DNA from: Trema orientale
Lineage: Eukaryota; Streptophyta; Magnoliopsida; Rosales; Cannabaceae
Assembly (NCBI GenBank): GCA_002914845.1
Contig: JXTC01000096.1
Location: forward strand, 690,632 to 754,631
Direction of reading: 5' to 3'
Length of the DNA stretch: 64,000 bases
A program made the translations under genes and the position numbers. This document shows, piece after piece, positions 1-12,830 of the stretch. The stretch's first letter is position 1, and the number at the start of each line of letters is the position of its first letter. Under the pieces are notes generated by a model. The model made no database searches. It was not told the DNA's origin and was given only the letters and a program-made list of their open reading frames with translations.

Positions 1-489
1 GAAGCCTTAAAATACAATCTTTCCACACCCAAAATTACTTCTGTCACCATCACCACCACAGGCACTACCTTACTACTATTGTCGGTCATGATCCCGATCC
101 CGATCCATGCGGCGCCTTTGCTCGACTAGGGTCAAATAATTTCGACCGTAGTCGAACTTGTACTGCCACCTCTCCATAGTTTCGGTCGATTTTTGACTGG
201 TTTTCGACTGGGGTTGAGCCACCGTTTAACTATAATCGAACAATCTCAGCCTCGGTCGAACATCATTGGCTGTCTTTCTAGCACCGCCTCTTTCACTTTT
301 AACTTTTTCGACTTTTTCGAAAATTTTCGACTAAGGTCGAGTTGGGGTTAAATTTTGGAGTTCTGAATATTTCTTTAAATAAAAATCTTAATTTTGTAAA
401 TGGTTTATATATTGTCCATTTTTTCATCATATGCATTAAAACTAGGTCAAAATTAATGTCTTATCTTGTTAAATGAAATATTCTTTCGG
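1..489. other. Non-coding stretch rich in TCGA words
   Basis: No coding region is visible. Between about 115 and 345 the word TCGA recurs roughly a dozen times in contexts such as TTCGACT and GGTCGA, on an otherwise AT-rich background. This looks like a degenerate internal repeat, perhaps from a decayed mobile element, but no family can be named. Confidence 0.4.
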
Positions 490-770
490 GTTAATTGCAA
501 AAAAATGCCCTAAAGTATGATCTTTCTGTAATTTTAACTTTCAGCTTGTGTAAAATTATACATCTATATTTCAAATTTCTGTAAATTTGTACCTTCTACA
601 TATAAATTGACCAACAAATTTTTCTCTAAATTCGAAATTTGAATTGAGAATATTTTATTTTATTTTTACTGATTAATACAAAAAGTCTACTAAAATCAAC
701 TTAAAATGGTAAGCATAAATGAGGTAAAAAATATAAAAAGTTCATACTTCAGAGTATTTCTTTGCAAGTA
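490..770. mobile_element. MITE-like fold-back element
   Basis: The left end (TTGCAAAAAAATGCCC, then AAGTATGATC) is mirrored by the reverse complement of the right end (TTGCAAAGAAATACTC, then AAGTATGAAC). This gives imperfect terminal inverted repeats of about 40 bp around an AT-rich centre with no gene. Such small fold-back elements are common non-autonomous DNA transposons in plants. The ends resemble Mutator-type MITEs, but no target duplication was settled, so the superfamily is open. Confidence 0.45.
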
Positions 771-2620
771 TCTCGTATTGTTTATGTTTGATTAAAATGC
801 CAATAAACAAACGAGCAAAACCAACACTGAGCATTATGGGCCTCACCCATGGGCTTAGGTGATGGGCTGCCATGCAGATTTCCCGAAGGCATGGTATTAT
901 GGGCCTCACTGAGCATTCCAAGGAATCCATCCAATCCATATTAAAGAATTTCTTTTGGGCAAAAGTCAAGAGACAGGAGGAAAGAGAGACTGGAAGAGAG
1001 AGAGAAATGGTTTTTTCTTTTTTTTTGATCCACAGGGAGAGAAATGGTTGTATATTTACGTTTTGCACTTTCCAAGGTGGTATCGGTTCGAGGAAATCTA
1101 ATAGGTCATGACAAAGTTACAAGTCACAAGCATAATGATGAAATGAGATTTTTTTTCTTTTCTTTTTCGGGCGTTTGATGACGTTATGGTTATGTCATCC
1201 ACCTGAAAAGAGGGTTAGGTCTCCAATAAGAGTTGAGGCTCGTGAATCGTAATGCAGGTGACCGTACCCAATCAAAGGGCATCTTTACTCTATGTCAGGG
1301 GTCAGGTGGGCTCAAGTGACAAGTAGTTCAAACTCACAGGCATTGGCTTCGAAACTCTACAGTCTGAATTAGTTAGTTGGCACACTGTAGAGGAGCAGAT
1401 GCTTCATTCAATGAAAATGTCTTTTCATTCTTTTTTTTTATTTTTTTGAAAACATGTCTTTTCATTCTTTTGATCTTCACAGTTATTTAATTTACCCAAT
1501 GGAATGTAATACTGCCTCACCCTAAGAAATAATCCCTAATCGGCTTTGCCAGACCCAATGCCATGGTTGAGTAATTTTCTTTTTTTGATAGACCATGCGG
1601 TTTGAGTAATGTACTGTGTACTACGTACTAAGTTTCAAGCATTATTCCAGCTTGAAAACGCCCGTAGATCTTCTTAAGAAATATACTATAGTCAATATTT
1701 AAGTTGGGTAAATTGCACTAATAATCTTTTGTATTGTATATTTATATTAATTTTTTCTGTGCATAATTTGTTACATACTAAAGTTGAGGACATGCGTTAT
1801 ATACTATTATAATCCACGACTATGCAAAACATGAATGTATTATTGAGTCTGATTAGGAAGAAAAGCCTACAAGAAATTAGTAACGTAAATCCTTATATCT
1901 TGGGAATTTGTTTCTCATAAAATTTATCTCTATAATTTTGTAAAATAATAACACGCTAATCAAAATCCTAATTATAAATAACATGCAATTTCAATGTCTA
2001 ATTAATGCATGTAAACTTAGTAGTTTAAAGTTTATTAACTAAAGTTATATTAGAGCTGAACGTTCTTGTTTGTTGTCGTTCTTCTTCTCTTAAATAGAGG
2101 GCCATCTCTTCTTTACTTTTTTTTTTTTTTTTTCCTTCTTCTTCTTTTTCATAATACGGACATTTCAAAAGCTGACTTCAATATAAAATATAACCCCTAG
2201 GTTTCTTGAACAATCTCTTCGTAGATATACCAAATCACCCCATATTAAAATGCGACTCTTTTTTTGGGTCTCTTTTAAGTGGATGTCCTTCTTTTCAAAT
2301 ACTACAGCAAAATATTGGTAAATTAGTGTATATACTAGTGTAAAATAAGATTTACCATGTATAGAAATTAATTTATTCAGTGTTATATTAACTGAAGCTA
2401 GTATATAATTAGTATATTTTGTCATTTAGCTATAAAATTAAAAAAAAAATTGACTTTTATTAAAATAAAGTGTAAAAAAGGGTCACGTACTCTAATTTAT
2501 CTTAAAATACTAAATATGGAGCATTTTTGTCCTTTTTCTTTTTTTTTTCCCTCCTTTTTGGTCAATTATTAATGGTTTTATTTGTGAAGATGAGGAATTA
2601 AAAATTAGTGATAGATAACT
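771..2620. other. Non-coding AT-rich stretch
   Basis: Short open frames exist on both strands (for example 742-1068 and 872-1111) but have biased composition and no recognisable domain. There are poly-T and pyrimidine runs (about 2118-2150) and long AT-rich spacers. I see no gene, RNA gene or clear element here. Confidence 0.5.
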
Positions 2621-3974
2621 GATGTGGTCGTTACATAACAAATTAAAACATTCCTATTTTTATCCTAGTTTAACCCAGTACAATAGTAGTAAAGTTCGAT
2701 CCTATAAGGAATTGATCTAACTAATAAACTATTAATCCTATTAGTTAAATGGGAGTTTTATAGTCTAAACTAAATATAAACCTACTAAAACTTAAAACTT
2801 AAAATAGATAAAAAGAAAGCAAGAACACTTAAAATAGATAAAAAGAAAGCAAGAATAAAATAATTAGGTTAAAAGTTCATTCCACCACTAAACACTTCAC
2901 TAAATTATTTACTAAGTTTCACATTAATCAACACTCAAATTCTTTAGCTAGAAATAATAACAAGATCTATTATTTCTAATTTTCCTCTAAATTCATTAGA
3001 GAAAATAAGCTTTTCGTCTAAATCCTATCAACTACACAATCTCGAAGAAACTCTCTCAATTAATCTAGTTAATGCATTAAGACTAGGAAAATATACTAAG
3101 CTAGGCAGGTCATCTCACAAAGCTCGAATCCTTTAACCTAGGTCATATCCTTCATCATAGCTAAACATAATTACATAATCATATCTAACTATAATCATGC
3201 CATCTGAACAAGATACTAGACAATTACTGATCTAATTCCTAACTCCAGTAATATATATTCATTATAATCATCTAGCTCGCCGTCTAAACAATAAATAATA
3301 AACACAATAATCATTAAGCACAGAAGAATATGGAGAAATCTGAATAATTGATTGACATATATGAAACTTTGAAATAATCAATTCAATTATATGTCTAGGG
3401 CTTTGAAATTACCCTTAATGAAAAAGAAATCTAGACTAGCATATAAACAATAAGAACATCATGCTAGAATAAACTAATAAAGTAAAAAGGAAGGAGAAAG
3501 GATGAAGAAATGCTAAAAATAGCCTCCAAGTTTTTTCCTTTTCTCTTGATTCTCTCTCTCTCTCTTTCTCTCTCTCTAGCCTCTCTCTCTCTCTTGCCTC
3601 TATGTGTTTATGGGTGTTTAGGAATGATTATTTCTAAGTGAGGAAGATCTTTTTATAGTGTACGAGGACTTAGAGTCATACATGAATGGTTTTTTAAAGC
3701 TAGAGAAAACATCCGATTTCTGGTGCTGTGGTGCTGGCCTTCTAGCGCTGCAGCGCCAACCCTTTGTTAACTTTTTCGAATTTTGTAAAAATACCACTTT
3801 TTCGCCACCTTTTAGCTCGGTACTTTGACTTTTAGCCAGTTTCAGCTCTTTTGTACTCTTTTACTTCTAAAACACCTACAGAGCATAAAAACATCACTAA
3901 AAACGTAAAAATATCAAGGCAACAATCAAAGTAAATGTACAAGATTAATCAAATAATAAATCAAATATGCACCC
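2620..3974 (-). mobile_element. LTR-element non-coding remnant (left part), fossil
   Basis: Read on the minus strand this resembles the LTR and adjacent non-coding parts of large plant Ty3/gypsy or LARD-like elements. It has a region around 3720-3765 rich in GGTGCTGTGG and GCGCTGCAGCGCC words, and a long AT-rich tail. Similar words recur at 20640-20800 on the plus strand, suggesting related copies. A CT-rich simple repeat lies at about 3548-3596. It carries no coding potential and appears to continue at 5205-5332 beyond the solo LTR. The family is inferred only. Confidence 0.35.
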
Positions 3975-5204
3975 TGCTAGGGTTTATGCCCTAAAAGCAT
4001 GTATATTTTAGATATTTACTGAATTAATAAGATAACATTTTTCTATTTGAATTTATGCATAATTTGTATGTCTTTAAATATCATAAAATCTCTAGTTTAT
4101 TTATGTGACCATAAATTTAGAATATAAGTGTTATATACATGAGGATTAAATTTATAAATAATAAACTAAATATAGTCCATAATAATTAATTGAAGTATGG
4201 GATCATTAATTAAATATTATATAGTACGGTCCATTGACATTGAGAATGTAATAGTCTTATCTGGACTATTGATGTGTTGACATCACAATAGAGTTACTTT
4301 ATATAATTTGATTATATCAGATTGGACCAGACATGATTTGAATCTCACACAAATTCCATTAACTGTTGAGAGTTCAAATAATGTCACTAGATGATCATAT
4401 GTAGATCAATCTTAATCCTGAGTAGTTATAGACTCCTATTTATAANNNNNNNNNNNNNNNNNNNNNNNNNNNNNNNNNNNNNNNNNNNNNNNNNNNNNNN
4501 NNNNNNNNNNNNNNNNNNNNNNNNNNNNNNNNNNNNNNNNNNNNNNNNNNNNNNNNNNNNNNNNNNNNNNNNNNNNNNNNNNNNNNNNNNNNNNNNNNNN
4601 NNNNNNNNNNNNNNNNNNNNNNNNNNNNNNNNNNNNNNNNNNNNNNNNNNNNNNNNNNNNNNNNNNNNNNNNNNNNNNNNNNNNNNNNNNNNNNNNNNNN
4701 NNNNNNNNNNNNNNNNNNNNNNNNNNNNNATAAATATATGTTAATTAATATGATTAATTAATTTATTTATTAAATAGTTTAATAAATATATATATATATA
4801 GAGGAAACTTAGCAGAATATGTACACTACGTATTATTTTCTATAGAGCCTCCATAAACTAGAGAGAAAAAGAAGAGAGTCTTCATATTCTCTGTAGAACA
4901 AATTCTTGCAATCTCATGTGTCGAGAATATTACAAGAGCCTAAAGTGTGAGTTTTAAGAAATTATACGCAACGCTCACATATTCATCCAGTTGTACTTGA
5001 GGCTTGGATTGGAAGATCGTGGTTTAGAAGACAGAAAAACTAGGATCCGCTGATAGGCTACAAGAGGTATTAAATCTATTCTCTTTGTATATTCCTATTT
5101 ACTATGAATTAATAACATGCACTCATATAGTCAATTATTTTGAAAAAAATTTTGAATGTTCCTGGGCCAATCTTCTACTGCAAAAATCGTTTTTAATTCC
5201 AGCA
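3975..5204 (+). mobile_element. Solo LTR (family C, copy 1), contains assembly gap
   Basis: It starts TGCTAGGGTTTATGCCC and ends AATTCCAGCA, the TG...CA form of an LTR. It is flanked by CACCC (3970-3974) and CATCC (5205-5209), a 5-bp target duplication with one mismatch. A TATATATA run followed by GAGG at about 4787-4803 would suit a promoter. A second copy lies at 46448-48255 in the opposite orientation, over 90% identical by eye where compared. No internal coding region accompanies it, so it is read as a solo LTR. The superfamily is not assigned. Confidence 0.65.
4446..4729. other. Assembly gap (284 N)
   Basis: A run of N inside the solo LTR. Any reading frame drawn across it is meaningless. 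Comparison with the second copy suggests the missing sequence is longer than the run. Confidence 0.99.
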
Positions 5205-5332
5205 CATCCATCAAATACTCCCATACTTAGACTTTGTTCGTCCTCAAGTAAAGTAAAAACAAGACTAAACCTAAACCAACTAAACATGACTCAATCTAAA
5301 ACAACCTAACCTTCTAGCTTTCCTATTAACCT
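5205..5332 (-). mobile_element. LTR-element non-coding remnant (right part), fossil
   Basis: Read on the minus strand it contains a motif of the type CTTGAGGACGAACAAAG followed by a GTATGGGAG purine stretch. This is typical of the region just before the 3' LTR in large plant Ty3/gypsy-like elements. It appears to be the continuation of 2620-3974, separated by the solo LTR. Confidence 0.35.
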
Positions 5333-6606
5333 TGTAGGTATCAATATTATACTCATGTTTTGAAGTTAACAAACATATGATTAAGAACTAATGATCTACT
5401 TGAGTGTATAGTAATTTTATTGAAAAGATCACAGGACATTCAATATTTATAATGGAAAAAGAGCTTGAAGCAAAGATTAAGAATACAAAACTTAGTCTAA
5501 AAGAGATTAATTTTTAGTACCTGTATTTGAATAAATGTTTACATATTATATGATCTTTTAATGGCTCATATTTTTCTAAAAAATATTTTTTCAAACTAAA
5601 ATACTTAAGCGTTTATATCTTTTAAATAAAGTTTGAAAATCAATATTATATATTTTCAAAAAGATGTTATGATTCTATAATATATCTACATTAAAATCAA
5701 TTTAAGAGATCATAATTTTGAGAAGGAATGAAAGAAGCTCGATTTAAAGCGAAAATTCCAAAGTTGGAATTTTCGGTCGACCGGTGGGCCATAATCGGTC
5801 AATCAATTCTGAAGCTGGAAAAATTAGACCATTTTTTAAAAAATGACCGTTACATGCGCACTTCTAACGACTAGTTCGTGGGAGTTGACCAAAAATGACA
5901 GAAATTGTGTCAAACGGTCATAAACGACTAGTTTTCACAAAGGCTTATAAATAAAAGCCATTTTAAGACTTAAAATAACTCTTGAACTTATATATATTAC
6001 TTATAATATTCCTTCAAGTCTTTCGGGCCTATATTTTGTGATCAAACATTCAAATCGTATTTTTCACATAATCAATTAAGCCAAACTAAATCATATCTCT
6101 AAGCTTACATTGTATCAAACACTTATAGAAGAGAGAGATATTTCTTAAGTGTATCAACAACCCAAAATTTGTATTTGAGAGGTGAGGTTGGCATCAGAGT
6201 CATAAACAACCCGGTATAGGTGAGTTTGGCACTAGAGTTTAAACAATCCATGGTTAGGCATAATAAAGCCGGATTTAAGACTATTATAAAGGCATGGGTG
6301 TGCTTAAGAAGAATTCACTCCGTTTGTACAAGGATCGGTCAAGCCCATAATCTTGATCCTATAGTGAGAAGCTCGAAGCAAGTTATGGAGGGCGTATTTG
6401 TCGAATCTCATAAAAATAGTGTTTGTACTTTCTCTATCCCAATTACTTTTACTTATCTACTTTGAGTTTGTGCCTGTTCATCAACTATTTTTACTTATTC
6501 CATTTAGTACTTGCATATTTTAATTGCATAATTCAAAAAGTTTCTAACAGTTTTTCAAACTCAATTCACACCCTCCTCTCTTAGGTTAGCTAAGCTTGGG
6601 ATCACA
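5333..6606 (+). repeat. 5' LTR of the Sirevirus-like element
   Basis: The stretch ends just before a primer-binding site TGGTATCAGAG (6609-6619), complementary to initiator methionine tRNA and usual for Ty1/copia. The left edge is set at TGTAGGTATC and is uncertain by tens of bases, because no partner LTR was found. The length of about 1.27 kb suits Sireviruses, which have long LTRs. Confidence 0.55.
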
Positions 6607-6620
6607 ACTGGTATCAGAGT

Positions 6621-7560
6621 ATGGTGCTCAAATTTTTAAACTTAATTGTTCTTGAGATAGCTAATCTAAACAACTTTTCTTTATATGAGAGATTGTCACC
6701 TTCTAAACTACTATTTTTCACTGGAAGTGATTTTATCTATTGGAAAAACCATATGGACACATATCTTATATCCATAGATTTGATTTATGGTATATTGTCA
6801 CAAAAGGTCCATCAAAAATTACAAAAATTGTTGATGGAATAGAAGTAGAAAAAGACGTTGATGAAAATGATAAAATCACTTTCATCAAAAATAGAAAAGC
6901 TATAAACACTCTTATGTGTGATCTAGATAGGAACATACATAATAATATTAAAAACGCTAGGGATTCTCAAGAATTGTGGAATATGCTAGAAGTGTCTTAT
7001 CAAGGAACTAGTTTTATGAAAGAAAATAGAATTAATATTTTCATAAGAAACTACGAGTTGTTCAAAATGGGAAAAGATGAATCTATTTCTCAAATGTTTA
7101 CTAGATTCACTACTATTATTAACTATCTTAGTACTTTAAACCTTTTCCTAATGGTGAGTAAGATTATAGAAGTCTTCTTCAAGCATATAGAAGCAAGGTA
7201 GTAGCCATTCAAGAAGCAAAGGATCTTGGCAAACTTCCTGTTGAAAAACTTATGGGTTCTACCACGACCTATGAAATTCTCATGAAAGAAACCAATGCAG
7301 ATGAAGGGAAAGAAAAGAAAAAGAAGGAAATTTCTCTTAAAGTCGATATCCAAGAAAACAATAAAGAGGAAGAAGAATTTGCGGATAGTGAGTTAGAAGA
7401 CATTGCTCTATTCACTAAGAAGTACAAAAAGTACTTAAACTTCTATAAGAAGAATTCCAAGAAGAACATCAAAGATAATGTCTATCGAGAAAAGAAATGA
7501 AAGGATAATCCCATCACTTGCTTTGAATACAAAAACCTGAACATATGAAAAATGAGTGTC
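6621..7560 (+). pseudogene. Sirevirus gag region, fossil
   Basis: Translated pieces show a copia-type gag: a tryptophan-containing start (DFIYWKNHMDTYL), then DSQELWNMLEVSYQGT, then a lysine/glutamate-rich tail with coiled-coil character. A zinc-knuckle-like stretch follows near 7520-7560. Gag would form the particle shell around the element RNA. It is a broken remnant. Confidence 0.7.
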
Positions 7561-8289
7561 CACTAAGGAGAAAGATGAAGAAGAAGGCTATAAAGGTCAC
7601 TTGGGATGATAGTGATGAGGAAGAATTCGATGGAGAAGAATAAGAAAAAATTGCCAACATGAGCTTCATGGCAATAGAAGATGAGGTAAAGTCTATCTAA
7701 AATTGAGTCTCTTAATGATAGTGATGCTAGTAGGGATAGTGATAGTTATTGTGATTACTTATGAAAATCTATTAAATAATTTTAATAATTTACACAAAAA
7801 TTATGAAAAATAAATTTTAAAAAATAATGCTCTTGAAAAGGAGATTCTTAATTTTTCAAAAATAATTGATGATTTTATAAACGAAAAAGAAACAAAATTA
7901 CCTTGTAATAATTGTGAACTTTTGTTAAATGAAAGTGTTTCTTTAAAATAAAAATTTTTCGACTTGACTAATGTTCACAAGTTTTAATGGAAAGAAAAAT
8001 TTTGATATGATGTTTGATATACAAAAATTCGTTTTTTACAAAGGAAATATAGGGTATAAATCTTTCACAAAATAAAAATACCTCAAAAATTATTTCGTAA
8101 AAGCTACTACAAGCAACACAAAATATATGCACATACTGTAATCAAGATAGATATACCAGCTTTTCGTGCTTTATAAAGAAAAATATTTATTTTGATAGAA
8201 AACTACTTGGGTACCAAAAGAATCTAGAACTAACACTCAAGGACCCAAATTAGTATAGGTACCAAAAATCAAAGTTTGATTCTTACTTG

Positions 8290-9590
8290 TAGGTACAAAA
8301 GAAGAAGAACTTTTAGTTCTTAGATAGTGCTTGCTCCAATTACATGATCGGAGATTTCTCTTTGCTTTCATCTTTTATCAAAAGGAATGGAGGACACGTC
8401 ACATTTGGAGACAACGCAAAAGACAACGTCATGGGTATAGGTAACATTAGTAGTACATCTTCACCTATTATAGAAATATTTTGCTTATTGATTGTCTTAA
8501 ACACAATTTACTTAGTATAAGTCAACTTTATGATAAAGCTTATCGAGTTATTTCTGAACCTTTCAAATGTTTAATTAAGAATACTTCTCCAAAAAAAATT
8601 ATTTTTGAATGAGAAAGAAAAGATAATGTGTATTCTATTAATATTAAAAAATATTTTAATTAAGATAAATATTTTTCGGCTTTAAAAGATGATTTTTAGT
8701 TATGGCATAGAAGACTTGGATATGCTAGCATGAGTACTATTTCTAAACTATCAAAGAAAAACTTTGTGAATGGTTTAACTAGTTTGATGTTTGAAAAAGA
8801 CAAGGTTTGTGATGCATGTCAATTTAGAAAATAAGTAAAAAGTTCTTTTAAATTCAAAAATACCATTTCAACTTCTAGACTATTACAACTACTTCACATG
8901 GATTTATTTGGACCATCAAGAGTAGTTAGTCTTGGTAGAAAACATTATGCTTTTGTGATAGTGGATGATTTTTCAAGATTAACTAAGGTTCTATTTCCCC
9001 CTTATTAAAATGATGTTATAAATGCTCTTACAATTTTTTGTAAAAGGGTACAAAATGAAAAAGGCTACACCATCACATCTATTAGGAATGATCATGGTGA
9101 TGAGTTTAAAAATGATGAACTAGAAGTCTTTTGCTATAAAAATGGTTTTGATTGTAATTTTTCAGCACCTAGAACTCCACAACAAAATTGAGTAGTAGAA
9201 AAAAAGAATAGAATCTTACAAAAAATAGCTAGAAGTATACTAAATGAAAATTGTTTGCCAAAATATTTTTGGGCCGAGGTGATAAGCACCGCTTGTCATA
9301 TTGTAAATAGAGTTATGATAAAGTCAATTTTGAGCAAGACACCTTATAACTTTTGAAAAGGTAGAAAACCTAACATTGGTTATTTTAAAGTTTTTGATTG
9401 TAAATGTTTTATTTAAGAACTAAAGATAATTTGGAAAAAATTGATTCAAAATCCGATGTTGGTATTTTTTTTGGATATTTTACTACTAGTAAAGCCTATA
9501 GAGTTTTCAACAAAAGAATATTGGTAATAGAAGAATATATGCATGTTATTTTTATGAGTCTAATACTCTCTATGAGGAGAGAAATATAGA
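8290..9590 (+). pseudogene. Sirevirus protease and integrase region, fossil
   Basis: A protease-like stretch near 8315-8370 reads LDSACSNYMIGD, the copia aspartic-protease type. From about 8700 the pre-integrase domain (LWHRRLGYASMSTISKL) and the integrase core (MDLFGPSRVVSLGRKHYAF, near 8895-8960) are recognisable. The post-core segment reaches about 9590. Assignment rests on these family motifs. The region is broken in several places. Confidence 0.7.
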
Positions 9591-9959
9591 TGATGATGAT
9601 GTTGTAGGTATAAAACAAAGGTTAAATGAGCTAAATATCAATAAAAGACCAAACAAATAAAAAGACATCTAACCACTACAAAGTCTTAAAGAAGAAAAGG
9701 AAAGTAACAATGGTAATACTCTATCTCTTCCTTAAGATTTAAAATTTAGTCATGCTCATCCTAAAGACTAAATTCTAAGCGACCCTTTACAAGGTGTCAA
9801 GACTAGAGAATCACTTAAAAATATTTGCAGCATTATGGCTTTCTATCCCAAATTGAACCAAAAGGTTTTAAAGATGTTGAAAAAGATGAATCTTAGATTT
9901 TAGCTTTGCAAGAAGAATTGAATGAATTTGAAAGAAATGATGTTTAAGAATTAGTTCCA

Positions 9960-11400
9960 AGACCCAAAGACCAATCGATTATTGGAACTAAGTGGGTCTT
10001 TAGTAACAAAGTTGATAGCATGGGGTAATTGTGAGAAACAAAGCTAGATTAGTGGCTCAAGATTACAATCAAGAAGAAGGTATTGATTATAAAGAAACTT
10101 TTGTACCCATAGCAAGATTAGAATCTATAAGGATGCTCTTAGCATTTATATGTCTTAAAGACTTTAGACTATATCAAATGGATGTTAAGAGTGCATTTCT
10201 AAATAGATATATTTTAGAAGAAGTTTATGTAGCCCAACCCCCAGGTTTTCAAAATTACAAATATCTAGATCATGTATTTAAATTGAAAATGGCTCTTTAT
10301 GGTTTAAAGCAAAGTCCTAGAGGTTGGTACAAAAGATTAAGTAAATTTTTAAATTCAAATGGTTTTTCTATAGAAAAAGCGGATATTACTCTTTTTATAA
10401 AAAGAAAAGAGGAAGATATTGTTATAGTATAAATTTATGTTGTTAACATTATAATTGGTGCTACTACTATTTCTCTCTGAATTTAAAATGAGTATGATGG
10501 GAGAGCTAAATTTGTTTCTTGTCCTCAAAATCAGACAAAGTAAAGAAGATAATTTTATCAACCAATCCAAGTATATTAAAGATATACTATAGAAGCTTGA
10601 GATGGAGTACTCCAAACCGATGAAAATACCAATGAGCTCCTCAATCGAGCTTGATAAGGATGAAAATAGTAAAGCAGTTGATATCACTAAATATCGAGGT
10701 ATAATTAGATCATTACTTTACTTAATGACTAATAAACCCGATATAATGTTTAGTATTTATCTATGTGCTAGATTTCAATCTAATTCTAAGTTAGTATTTA
10801 TCTATGTGCTAGATTTCAATCTAATTCTAAGGAATCACATCTTAGTGCAGTTAAAAGAATTTTGATATATTCGCATGACACTATAAATATAGGATTATAG
10901 TATCCAAAAGGCACTTACTTTAATATTACTAGTTATTCTGATGCGGACTTTGCCCGTTGCAAAACTTACCATAAAAGTACAAGTGGCACTTATCATTTTC
11001 TTCGATATTCACTTGTCTTTTGGTTTAGTAAGAAACAAAATTTCATTGCTTTTCTACTATCGAAGCCGAATATATATCGACTAATAGTTGTTGTGCCCAA
11101 ATTCTCTAGATAAAACAAACACTAATGAATTTTGGAATACATTATGATCATGTGTTTATTAAGTGTGAAAATCATAGTACTATTAGTTTGTCTACAAATC
11201 TAATTTTGCATTAACTTGCTAAGCATATTGATATTAGACATTATTTTTTCGTGATCATATATAAAAAGGGGATATTATACTTGAATTTGTTTGCGTTGAA
11301 AAATAATTAACAGATATTTTTACTAAGCCTCTAAGCGAAGATCGTTTTTGCACGATATATAGAAAGCTTGGTATGATTGATTACAATAAATTGTCTTAAG
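9960..11400 (+). pseudogene. Sirevirus reverse transcriptase and RNase H region, fossil
   Basis: The RT part shows KARLVAQDYNQEEGIDY, YQMDVKSAFLN and MALYGLKQSPRGWY, diagnostic of Ty1/copia. A further RT segment lies at 10600-10870. RNase H follows with SDADFARCK and STSGTYHFL near 10935-11010 and an ADIFTKPLSEDRF-like end near 11310-11350. It is broken in several places. Confidence 0.8.
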
Positions 11401-11873
11401 TTGTTTGTTTAATTTTTTTTGTTTTGCTCAAGCCTTCAAAAATGATTCCATACTTATTAAAATGATGATTTTTTAATGTTTTATTTTTATTTTGGTCATT
11501 TTTCTCATTTTTCTCTCAAAAATTCTCGAAAAATAGCTAAAAAGGGATTTTCAGTCCACTTAAAATCTGGCCGGTCTGTCGAAAAAGTGCTCTGGATTTT
11601 CGATTTTCTCTACCAGAATTGGCAGACTGAAAATAGCTTTTTGGTCGACTGATTCTTCATAGACTGTTGGCTATTTAAGGTTTTTTCGCAAATTTTTCTC
11701 TCATTTTACATTCCTCCCTCAACCGAAACCTCTCATCTCTCTCTCTCCCCAAAAACCTTCTCTCTCACTCCCAACGGAATTTCTCTCAATTCTACTCAAA
11801 ATCTATCCAACCTAGAGTGATTTTCATTGCATTCTTAGTGTTCTACACTAGGTTTTAGCTATTTTTCACTCAT

Positions 11874-12830
11874 ATGGATATCATGGGTTGGATTGATTTT
11901 TGCTCAATTAGAGAGACGAGATACCTTAGGCTTATTAGGGGTTTCTATGCTAGTGCTCACATCTCTGGGGGAGAATGCTCAATCTATGGTAGTCTAAAGG
12001 GAATAGATTTCCAAATTAATGAGAGTCTTCTTGCTAATTTGTTCAATATTCCACAAGGAGGCTATAGGTTTCCCATTAGCAATTCTTGGCCAATGCTTGA
12101 TGATTTCAAACCTTAGAAAGTCTTACAGTGTGTATGTCTACCAAATGGTTTCCAACGTAAGCCTTGTATCACTGACCTTACCTTGGAGGCTAGAATTCTA
12201 TTTGAATTTGTAGCACACAACCTGATTCCTAGAAGAGGAAATAGAGATGCACCTATCTTCTGTGTCATAGGGTTCACTGACTCTATCTTGATTGTGAAAA
12301 AACTGGATCTACCCTACTTTATCATGCAAGAAATGATTCATGACATAGAAACAAAAGCTTAGAAAGCCACCCTCTTGTATGGAATGCTTTGCACTTGGAT
12401 TTTCCACCGTTTTAAAATTCCTCTCTATGATGAATCTAAATGCAAGTTTGGATGATCGACAATGATGTCAACAACAAGACCTTCAGTATTATGGGATTTA
12501 ATTTTATAAATAATCAATGGATTCCCAAGGTTCGCCAAGCTCTAGCTTAAGGCAATGAGCAAAAAGTGGAAATAGGAGGTGTGCCAGAAGCAGGAGTAGA
12601 AGAAGCTACTGAGGGTCTCCTCACCATAGATGAAGTTGAGCCTTCATTCAACCTTTATGAAGCCTTCGATAGCCTCACCACTCGCATCAACTTGCTCTAG
12701 CTCGATGTTCAACAACTCTGAGCCACGGAAGCTGAGCATTTCCAGATCTTTGAAGCTGACAACAACTCTGCTCGTCAATTCCAAGAGCAGCAGTTTTAGA
12801 TTCTCCAAGATGAATAAGATGAGATGATGA
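11874..12830 (+). pseudogene. Envelope-like region of the Sirevirus, fossil
   Basis: Downstream of RNase H lies an extra coding remnant with the pattern RLIRGFYASAHI, a glycine/serine stretch, then GIDFQINESLLANLFNIP. This resembles the plant transposon protein domain found in the third reading frame of Sireviruses and Athila elements. The later part is rich in serine and charged residues. The spacing after pol and the preceding 400-bp spacer fit the Sirevirus layout. The function of this frame is unknown in the family, and here it is a broken remnant. Confidence 0.55.

Noticed and set aside
742-1111. Overlapping open frames on both strands
   Set aside because: They have biased composition, no domain and partly overlap a fold-back element; no supporting start or splice context.
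4391-4744. Open frame spanning the N run
   Set aside because: It is open only because undefined bases have no stop codons.
11874-12116. Frame considered as a host gene
   Set aside because: Its position after copia RNase H and its motif type fit the Sirevirus envelope-like region instead.
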